A stretch of 64,000 nt of DNA, taken from the NCBI RefSeq assembly GCF_009769385.1, contig NZ_VKAB01000039.1:23391-87390 (forward strand). The letters run 5' to 3'. The stretch's first letter is position 1. The number at the start of each line of letters is the position of its first letter. This DNA comes from Saccharothrix deserti. Lineage in GTDB: Bacteria > Actinomycetota > Actinomycetes > Mycobacteriales > Pseudonocardiaceae. Under the pieces are notes generated by a model, which saw nothing but the letters and a program-made list of their open reading frames with translations, made no database searches and was not told the DNA's origin. Positions 58,482 to 64,000 of the stretch are shown one piece after another. Made by a program: the position numbers and the translations under genes.

Positions 58482-60932
58482 TTGAGACCTACCACGCTGC
58501 GCGTCGGATTGGCGGTCACCGCCGCCTCGGCCGTGACGTTCGCCCTGGCCACGCCGATCCACGCGGCTCCGAGCCCGGACGCCCTCATCGCCGAGGTCTA
58601 CGGCGGTGGCGGCAACTCCGGTGCGACGCTGACCCAGGACTTCGTCGAACTGGCCAACGCCGCCACGGCGCCGGTGACCCTCGACGGCTGGAGCGTGCAG
58701 TACCTGCCCGCCGGTGCGAGCGCGACCAGCCAGTGGCAGGTCACCCCGCTGACCGGGTCGGTCGCCCCCGGCGGGCGGTTCCTGATCGCGGAGTCCAAGG
58801 GCGCCGGCGGCACCGTCGAACTGCCGACCCCGGACGTCACCGGCACGATCGCCATGGGCGGCTCCGGCGGCACGATCGCGCTCGTCACCGAGACCACGCC
58901 GTTGACCTGCAAGACCGCCGCGGACTGCGCCGCCGACACGCGCATCCGCGACCTGGTCGGCTACGGCTCGTCCACCGTCGTCCGCGAAACCACGCCGACC
59001 GCCAACCCGGGCAACACGACCTCCGCCGCCCGCCCGGCGCTGACCGACACCGACAACAACGCGACCGACTTCACCGTCGGCGCGCCGACCCCGGTCAACA
59101 CCAAGGGCCAGGGCCCCGGCGAACCGGATCCCGACCCCGAGCCGGAACCCGGCGACAAGCGGATCCGCGACATCCAGGGCACCACCCGCGTCTCCCCGCT
59201 GCTGGGCCAGAAGGTCAGCGGCGTGCCCGGCGTGGTCACCGCGACCCGCGCGATCGGCGACCGCGGTTTCTGGTTCCAGGACACCACCCCGGACAACGAC
59301 CCGCGCACCAGCGAGGGCCTGTTCGCCTACACCGCGGGCCTCGTCCCGACCGTGGAGCCGGGTGACGAGGTGCTGGTCTCGGGCACCGTCGCCGAGTACC
59401 GGCCGGGTGGTGACGCGGCGAGCAACTCCAACCAGACGCTCACCGAGCTGACCGGCACCACGGTCACCGTGCGGTCCAAGGGCAACGCCCTGCCGACGCC
59501 GGAAACCCTGAACCCCCCGGCGGGCTACCTGCCCACCGCGGGCGGCGGCAGCGTCGAATCGCTCCCGCTCGACCCGGCGGCTTACGGCCAGGACTACTAC
59601 GAGTCCCGCGAGGGCATGTACGTCCAGGTGAACGACGCCCGCGTGGTCGGACCCACGAACAGCTTCGGCGAGTCGTGGATCACCACCAACCCGACCCAGA
59701 ACCCGACTCCCCGCGGCGGCACGATCTACCTCGGCTACGACCAGCCGAACAGCGGCCGGATCAAGGTGAAGCCGGGCGCCGCCGCACCGCAGACCAGCAA
59801 CGTCGGCGACGTGTGGCGCGGCGCGACGGTCGGCAACGTCGAGTACACCAACTTCGGCGGCTACACCCTGGCCACGAAGGCGGTCGGCGAGCACGTGTCG
59901 GGCGGCATCACGCCGGAGGCGACGGACGCGCAGCGCACGCACGAGATGTCGGTGGCCACGTACAACGTGGAGAACCTGGCCGCCACCAACGACCAGGCCA
60001 AGTTCGACCGCCTCGCCGCGGCCGTGGTGGACAACCTCAAGAGCCCGGATGTCGTCGTGCTGGAGGAGATCCAGGACAACAACGGCGTGACCAACGACGG
60101 CACGGTGGCCGCGGACGCGACGTTCGCCAAGTTCACCGACGCCATCGTGGCCGCGGGCGGTCCGCGCTACCAGTGGCGCCAGATCGACCCGGTGAACATG
60201 CAGGACGGCGGCCAGCCGGGCGGCAACATCCGGGTGGCGTTCCTGTTCAACCCGGCTCGGGTGTCCTTCGTGGACCGCGCGGGCGGCGACGCCACCACGG
60301 CGGTCTCGGTCGTGAAGCAGCACGGACGGGCCGCGCTGTCGGTGTCACCGGGCCGCATCGCGCCCGCCGACCCGGCGTGGGAGAGCAGCCGCAAGCCGCT
60401 GGCGGGCGAGTTCAAGTTCCGCGGTCGCACGGTGTTCGTGGTCGCGAACCACTTCGCCTCCAAGAACGGCGACCAGGCCATGCACGGCCGCTACCAGGAG
60501 CCCGTGCGCAGTACCGAGGTGCAGCGCGCTCAGCAGGCCGCTCTGCTGCGCGGTTTCGTGGACCAGGTGAAGGCGGTCGACAAGGGCGCCAACGTGGTCC
60601 TCGCGGGTGACATCAACGACTACCAGTTCTCCCCGGTGGTCCGCACGCTGACCGCCGGTGGCGGCGTCGTGGCCCTGATGGACACCCTGCCCGCGAACGA
60701 GCGGTACAGCTACGTGTTCGAGGGCAACTCGCAGACCCTCGACCACATCCTGATCAGCGCCAACATCACCCGGTACCGCTACGACGTGGTGCACATCAAC
60801 GCGGAGTTCGCCGACCAGGCCAGCGACCACGACCCGCAGGTCGTGAAGCTGCGCCCGAGCACGGGCAACGCGAACGTCGACCAGTTGCTGTTCCTGCTGG
60901 AGGACATCGCGGAGTGCGTGCCGCGGGCGTGA
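58482..60932 (+). CDS. secreted lamin-tail / endonuclease-exonuclease-phosphatase nuclease
   Basis: This 816-aa protein has a signal peptide (VGLAVTAASAVTFALATPIH), a lamin-tail domain (FVELANAATAPVTLDGWSVQ), an OB-like middle part, and an EEP nuclease domain at about residues 485-800 with VVLEEIQDNNG, LAGDINDYQFSPVV, NSQTLDHILIS and the catalytic ASDHDPQVV. Relatives (ExeM/NucH type) degrade extracellular DNA. The start codon is TTG, preceded by GGAGG. A perfect SOS box lies upstream. Confidence 0.85.
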   Translation: MRPTTLRVGLAVTAASAVTFALATPIHAAPSPDALIAEVYGGGGNSGATLTQDFVELANAATAPVTLDGWSVQYLPAGASATSQWQVTPLTGSVAPGGRFLIAESKGAGGTVELPTPDVTGTIAMGGSGGTIALVTETTPLTCKTAADCAADTRIRDLVGYGSSTVVRETTPTANPGNTTSAARPALTDTDNNATDFTVGAPTPVNTKGQGPGEPDPDPEPEPGDKRIRDIQGTTRVSPLLGQKVSGVPGVVTATRAIGDRGFWFQDTTPDNDPRTSEGLFAYTAGLVPTVEPGDEVLVSGTVAEYRPGGDAASNSNQTLTELTGTTVTVRSKGNALPTPETLNPPAGYLPTAGGGSVESLPLDPAAYGQDYYESREGMYVQVNDARVVGPTNSFGESWITTNPTQNPTPRGGTIYLGYDQPNSGRIKVKPGAAAPQTSNVGDVWRGATVGNVEYTNFGGYTLATKAVGEHVSGGITPEATDAQRTHEMSVATYNVENLAATNDQAKFDRLAAAVVDNLKSPDVVVLEEIQDNNGVTNDGTVAADATFAKFTDAIVAAGGPRYQWRQIDPVNMQDGGQPGGNIRVAFLFNPARVSFVDRAGGDATTAVSVVKQHGRAALSVSPGRIAPADPAWESSRKPLAGEFKFRGRTVFVVANHFASKNGDQAMHGRYQEPVRSTEVQRAQQAALLRGFVDQVKAVDKGANVVLAGDINDYQFSPVVRTLTAGGGVVALMDTLPANERYSYVFEGNSQTLDHILISANITRYRYDVVHINAEFADQASDHDPQVVKLRPSTGNANVDQLLFLLEDIAECVPRA

Positions 60933-60945
60933 GTCCGTAGCAGCG

Positions 60946-60986
60946 GAAAGGCCCCCTCGGACGTGTTTGGTCCGAGGGGGCCTTTC
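60946..60986 (+). terminator. terminator of the nuclease gene
   Basis: A 17-bp perfect stem (60946-60962 with 60970-60986, GAAAGGCCCCCTCGGAC arm) with a 7-nt loop and CTTTCGTT following. Confidence 0.85.
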
Positions 60987-61015
60987 GTTGTGCCGGCAGG
61001 GAAAACCGCCGGAGG

Positions 61016-61414
61016 TCAGCGCTGAGCGGGCTCAGGTGCGACGGGGCACTGCGCGTCCGCGGGCAGGTTGGCGTACTCGTCGCCGGCGAAGTAGACGGCG
61101 CTCGACCACTGGGTGCCGCCCTCCTGCCGGCCGCCGACCTGCAACCAGATGTCGTTGGTGATGCCGTAGTCCGTGACCGACTCCCCGTGCACCCAGCAGG
61201 CGACCTTCCTGCTCTGCCCTGCCACGATCGAGCCCACCGTCAGGCACGCCGTCGAAGCGCAACTCCGGACGTTGACGTCGTGCCACGCCGTGACGGTGTA
61301 CAGCGCGCTGCTCGCGCCGACCTCGCCCGCGGGTGCGGCCGTTGCCGTGATGCCGCCGGTGAACAGGCCCGCGGTGGCCGCTGCCACGGCGACGGCCGTC
61401 TTGACGATCCTCAT
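61016..61414 (-). CDS. small secreted SH3-like protein (duplicate 1)
   Basis: This 132-aa protein has a signal peptide (VAVAAATAGLFTGGITATAA) and an SH3b-like domain with four cysteines (WHDVNVRSCASTACLTVGSI; VACWVHGESV; DIWLQVGGRQEGGTQWSSAV). SH3b domains often bind cell-wall peptides. GGGAGG precedes the ATG. The gene at 61597 is a paralogue with the same upstream palindrome. Confidence 0.75.
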   Translation of the reverse strand: MRIVKTAVAVAAATAGLFTGGITATAAPAGEVGASSALYTVTAWHDVNVRSCASTACLTVGSIVAGQSRKVACWVHGESVTDYGITNDIWLQVGGRQEGGTQWSSAVYFAGDEYANLPADAQCPVAPEPAQR

Positions 61415-61424
61415 GTGTGTCCTC

Positions 61425-61448
61425 CCAGTGATCATGGTCGATCACTGG
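61425..61448. promoter_or_regulatory. palindrome before duplicate 1
   Basis: CCAGTGATC and GATCACTGG flank ATGGTC next to the ribosome binding site. The same palindrome core occurs before duplicate 2 (62215). Confidence 0.5.
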
Positions 61449-61511
61449 TTAAACGTCTTCGGCGATTCCGGAGGTTGCACCTGTCCCGACCGCGACTACG
61501 CCCGCACACGG

Positions 61512-61583
61512 CCAGAGCCCCGGTCACCTGACGGCGCCGGGGCTCTGGCCTGCGGAGGGTGCGGGAGGTGAACCCGTGGGGGT
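61512..61583. repeat. duplicated tRNA terminator and decayed tRNA-Ser 3' end
   Basis: The hairpin CCAGAGCCCCGG/CCGGGGCTCTGG (61512-61548) and the following CCTGCGGAGG...GTGAACCCGT stretch (to ~61583) copy the region 62307-62375, which is the terminator and 3' part of tRNA-Ser(GGA). Here the tRNA part has several changes and lacks its 5' half. Confidence 0.75.
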
Positions 61584-61596
61584 CGTCTCCCGGTGA

Positions 61597-62202
61597 TCAG
61601 TTCCGAACGGGCTCAGGGGACGGGGTGGTGGGAGCGGGTTCGGGTGAGGTGGTGGTGGGCCTGGGTGTGGTGGGGACGGCTGTGGTGGTGGGCCTGGGTG
61701 TGGTGGGAATGGCTGTGGTGGTGGGCCTGGGTGTGGTGGGCACGGCTGTGGTGGTGGGCCTGGGAGTGGTAGGGGTGGCTGTGGTGGGCCTGGGCGTGGT
61801 GGTGGGGACGGGCGTGGGTGAGTCGGTGCACTGCGCGTCCACGGGCAGGTTGGCGTACTTGTCGCCGACGAAGTAGATGGCGCTGGACCACTGGGTGCCG
61901 CCGTCCTGTCTGCCGACGTTCAACCAGACGTCGTTGGTGATGCCGTAGTCCGTGACCCACTGCCCGTACGTCCAGCAGTAGACCCCCTTGGTCGTGTCTG
62001 CGGGGGTCTGGCCGATCGACAGGCACGCCGTCGAAGGACAGAGCCGGACGTTGACGTCGTGCCACGCCGTGGCCGTGTACAACGGCGGGCCGCTCGCGCC
62101 GACCTCGCCCGCGGGCGAGGCCGTGGCCGTGGCCGTGGCACCACCGGCGAACAGGCCCGCAGCGGCAGCGGCGGCGACGGCGGCCGTCTTGGTGATCCTC
62201 AT
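61597..62202 (-). CDS. small secreted SH3-like protein with Pro/Thr repeat tail (duplicate 2)
   Basis: This 201-aa paralogue of the protein at 61016 shares the core (WHDVNVRLCPSTACLSIGQT; DYGITNDVWLNVGRQDGGTQ, then WSSAIYFVGDKYANLPVDAQ). It adds a C-terminal tail of four 11-residue repeats (PTTPRPTTTAV; 33-bp DNA period at about 61640-61800). The tail looks like a cell-wall spanning or glycosylated stalk, but it has no membrane anchor or sortase motif. Confidence 0.75.
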   Translation of the reverse strand: MRITKTAAVAAAAAAGLFAGGATATATASPAGEVGASGPPLYTATAWHDVNVRLCPSTACLSIGQTPADTTKGVYCWTYGQWVTDYGITNDVWLNVGRQDGGTQWSSAIYFVGDKYANLPVDAQCTDSPTPVPTTTPRPTTATPTTPRPTTTAVPTTPRPTTTAIPTTPRPTTTAVPTTPRPTTTSPEPAPTTPSPEPVRN

Positions 62203-62214
62203 GTGCGTCCTCCC

Positions 62215-62234
62215 AGTGATCATGGTCGATCACT
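62215..62234. promoter_or_regulatory. palindrome before duplicate 2
   Basis: AGTGATC and GATCACT flank ATGGTC, as before duplicate 1. Confidence 0.5.
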
Positions 62235-62306
62235 TTGGAGGACGCCTCCGGCGATCACGGCGTTGCTTCGGGGCCCGAAGCCCCGAAGCGAGACCCCACA
62301 CACGAC

Positions 62307-62339
62307 AGAGCCCCGGTCACCTGACGGTGCCGGGGCTCT
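62307..62339 (-). terminator. terminator of tRNA-Ser(GGA)
   Basis: AGAGCCCCGG (62307-62316) pairs with CCGGGGCTCT (62330-62339), directly past the tRNA 3' end on the minus strand. Confidence 0.75.
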
Positions 62340-62345
62340 GGCCTG

Positions 62346-62430
62346 CGGAGGATACGGGATTTGAACCCGTGAGGGGGTTAACCCAACACGATTTCCAGTC
62401 GTGCGCACTAGGCCACTATGCGAATCCTCC
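62346..62430 (-). tRNA. tRNA-Ser (anticodon GGA)
   Basis: On the minus strand the acceptor GGAGGAT pairs with ATCCTCC. The anticodon stem-loop CACGA-CTGGAAA-TCGTG gives GGA. The T arm is ACGGG-TTCAAAT-CCCGT. Class II tRNA with a long variable arm. Confidence 0.95.
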
Positions 62431-62548
62431 GCCGGAGAGCCTACCGGAAGGGGGGTTGACCAGCCAAAACGGCTGGTAGGGCCGGTGCGCACGGGTGGGG
62501 AGGTGCTAGCACAGCGCTCGGTGACGACACTATTGGAGCGTCTGTTAC

Positions 62549-63478
62549 ATGGGCACGACGAGCACGAGCGGCGCCGTCTGGGGCATGTTGGCCGAGCGGT
62601 GGCGGAAGACGATCAAGGCCAAGGCACTGTCAGCCAAGACGGAGGAGCGGTACCTCGCCACGGCCCAGCGGTGGGCGAGGTGGCTCGACGAGCAGGGCCT
62701 CGACTTGGAGCCTGACGACGTCAAGGCGCACCACGTCGACGACTTCACCGCCGACATCATCGCGGCGACTTCGGCCGCCAACGGCGCACACCACTACCGC
62801 AACCTTCGGGTGTTCTTCGCGTGGCTGGCCAAGCGTGAGGAGATCACCAAGGGCAACCCGTTCGACAAGACCGAGGCACCCAACGTGCCCGAGAAGATCA
62901 CCCCCTTGTTGGACGACGAGCACCACGCCGCGCTACTGCTCACCTGTGACGGGAAAGACCTTCAATCGCTGCGCGACCGGGCGATCGTCCTCCTGTTCAT
63001 CGACACGGGAATGCGCGTCTCTGAACTGAACTCGATCCAGAAAGACGCGGTGGACCTGAAGACGAAGCATCTCGTGCTCGTCGGCAAGGGTCAGAAGGTG
63101 CGAGTGGTCCGGTTCGGCAACTCGACCGGGCTCGCGCTCGCCCGCTACCTCAAGGCCAGGGAAAAGCACCCGCTCGCCGACTCGCCGGCCCTCTGGCTGT
63201 CACGGCTCGCCACCAAGCCGCTCAGCATCCACGGTATCCAGACCATGCTGAACCGCCGCGGCAAGCTCGCCGGGGTGCCAGGTTCGGTGCACCCGCACCG
63301 ATTCCGGCACGACTTCTCCGACCGCTGGCAGGCAAACGGCGGCAGCGAAGCCGGACTGATGGAGATTGCCGGATGGTCGTCAACGAAGATGCCCCGCCAC
63401 TACGGCAAGGCAGCCAAGACGCGGCGGGCACTGGCCGAGCACGAGCGCATTTCACCCGCCGACTCGCTCGTCGCCTGA
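62549..63478 (+). CDS. tyrosine recombinase / integrase
   Basis: This 309-aa protein has an N-terminal SAM-like domain (ALSAKTEERYLATAQRWARW) and a complete catalytic set: Arg in DTGMRVSELNS, HRFRHDFSD (H-x-x-R), Trp in IAGWSSTKM and Tyr in MPRHYGKAAK. It is a short XerC/D-like type. It sits on the 5' side of tRNA-Ser(GGA), not at its 3' end, and no other element gene is near, so it may be a remnant of an element or a free-standing recombinase. GGAGCG precedes the ATG. Confidence 0.85.
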   Translation: MGTTSTSGAVWGMLAERWRKTIKAKALSAKTEERYLATAQRWARWLDEQGLDLEPDDVKAHHVDDFTADIIAATSAANGAHHYRNLRVFFAWLAKREEITKGNPFDKTEAPNVPEKITPLLDDEHHAALLLTCDGKDLQSLRDRAIVLLFIDTGMRVSELNSIQKDAVDLKTKHLVLVGKGQKVRVVRFGNSTGLALARYLKAREKHPLADSPALWLSRLATKPLSIHGIQTMLNRRGKLAGVPGSVHPHRFRHDFSDRWQANGGSEAGLMEIAGWSSTKMPRHYGKAAKTRRALAEHERISPADSLVA

Positions 63479-63509
63479 TCGAGTGACATGGGCGCGCTGT
63501 GCTTGAGGT

Positions 63510-63803
63510 ATGGCTGCCTCAACCAACCTCAATGCGGCGCAGCGCGCCCTACGCTCGTCGATCGCAGCCCATGCGTCATGGGCGGTCACTGCGGACCGAG
63601 CGGCCCGCACAGAGCCCGCTCGGCGTGCGGCGCTCGCGCGGTTCGAGGACCAGGTCGACCCGAACCGGGAACTACCGCCCGACGAACGCGAGCGGCGCGC
63701 GCTCTCGGCCCGGCGCGCGTACTTCCGTGGTCTTGCGCTCCGGAGTGCTCGATCGCGCTCACGTGGCCACGCTGGCACCCGTCTCGGTTCATCCGAGGCG
63801 TAG
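63510..63803 (+). CDS. conserved small hypothetical protein
   Basis: This 97-aa basic helical protein (LRSSIAAHASWAVTADRAAR, then ARFEDQVDPNRELPPDERER and RRAYFRGLALRSARSR) is of a type widespread in actinomycetes without known function. A clear terminator follows. Confidence 0.65.
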   Translation: MAASTNLNAAQRALRSSIAAHASWAVTADRAARTEPARRAALARFEDQVDPNRELPPDERERRALSARRAYFRGLALRSARSRSRGHAGTRLGSSEA

Positions 63804-63817
63804 CAGTTCATCAAATG

Positions 63818-63851
63818 ACGGAGGGGGTGACCACTTGGTCGCCCCCTCCGT
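63818..63851. terminator. hairpin terminator
   Basis: ACGGAGGGGG (63818-63827) pairs with CCCCCTCCGT (63842-63851). Confidence 0.75.
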
Positions 63852-63924
63852 GTTGGTTCGCGAACGTACCGCCCTAGCCCGCTGCTTTCACGGGGGATTG
63901 GCGTGAGAGTGGCCAGCTCATAGA

Positions 63925-63995
63925 GAAAGGTGCTCTGAGCTGCAAGGATATGGCTTGTCTAGGGCCTTGTCCGTGCGAGTTCAGGAGCACCTTTC
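63925..63995. repeat. 11-bp inverted repeat near the right edge
   Basis: GAAAGGTGCTC (63925-63935) and GAGCACCTTTC (63985-63995) are perfect and 49 bases apart, with no gene inside. This could be a terminal repeat or control region of an insertion sequence continuing beyond the window, or a plain hairpin. Confidence 0.4.
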
Positions 63996-64000
63996 CGGTG

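Noticed and set aside
61640..61800. Regular 33-bp repeats considered as a CRISPR array
   Set aside because: They are contiguous, have no spacers and encode a Pro/Thr repeat tail of a secreted protein.

Overview
The window is high-GC DNA with many GTG starts and many 4-base start/stop overlaps (GTGA or ATGA). It carries an ESX-type PPE/EspG gene set, a class E sortase substrate and XRE/DUF5753 regulators. These point to an actinomycete, most likely of the order Pseudonocardiales (Saccharothrix, Lentzea or Actinosynnema type). The species cannot be named from sequence alone.

Left chromosomal part (1-11640). It holds the end of a 5'-nucleotidase, a zinc metallopeptidase, a MarR regulator facing a secreted beta-propeller-like protein with a palindromic operator between them, and a TSUP permease. 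Next come the aromatic aminotransferase pat, a dienelactone hydrolase, a three-gene ESX-associated set (alpha-helical protein, PPE-like protein, EspG-like chaperone), acetoacetyl-CoA synthetase and tRNA-Ser(GCT).

Integrated elements (11680-36345). An intact tRNA-Arg(ACG) is followed by two tandem integrated elements. A 41-bp copy of the tRNA 3' part occurs three times (11711, 26877, 36305) and marks the boundaries. Element 1 (about 15.2 kb) has an intact tyrosine integrase, an excisionase-like protein, a relaxase and MobC, so it looks like a mobilizable element. Its cargo is a subtilase/AAA-ATPase pair resembling ietAS (a known plasmid-stability and antiphage system), an HNH endonuclease with a reader-like N-terminus, a SLOG-fold protein and several XRE regulators. 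Element 2 (about 9.4 kb) is older and can no longer move by itself. Its integrase has a frameshift and has lost the catalytic Tyr, and its excisionase and replication ATPase genes each carry two frameshifts. Its cargo is intact: a NUDIX hydrolase and XRE/TPR regulator facing a tightly packed operon for a TauD-like Fe(II)/2-oxoglutarate oxygenase, a 114-aa protein, a small possible membrane protein, a MoaA-like radical SAM enzyme and a CYTH protein. I know of no described pathway with this set, and it is the best candidate here for an undescribed system.

Right chromosomal part (36346-64000). It starts with the probable original tRNA-Arg terminator and a HIT protein. A membrane-protein/XRE pair follows under a palindrome-embedded promoter, then an MDR oxidoreductase, a serine hydrolase, an RNase Z-like protein, an epimerase, an ATP-grasp protein and a C5-cytosine methyltransferase. 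Further right are a thioester-domain, sortase-anchored surface protein and a DUF3800 gene flanked by two copies of a structured ~130-nt repeat. Next are a thiolase, two paralogous FN3-type membrane-anchored proteins, tyrA, an M20 amidohydrolase, the tadA pair and tRNA-Ser(CGA). Last are a secreted lamin-tail/EEP nuclease behind a perfect actinobacterial SOS box, a tandem duplication of small secreted proteins next to tRNA-Ser(GGA), and a tyrosine recombinase.
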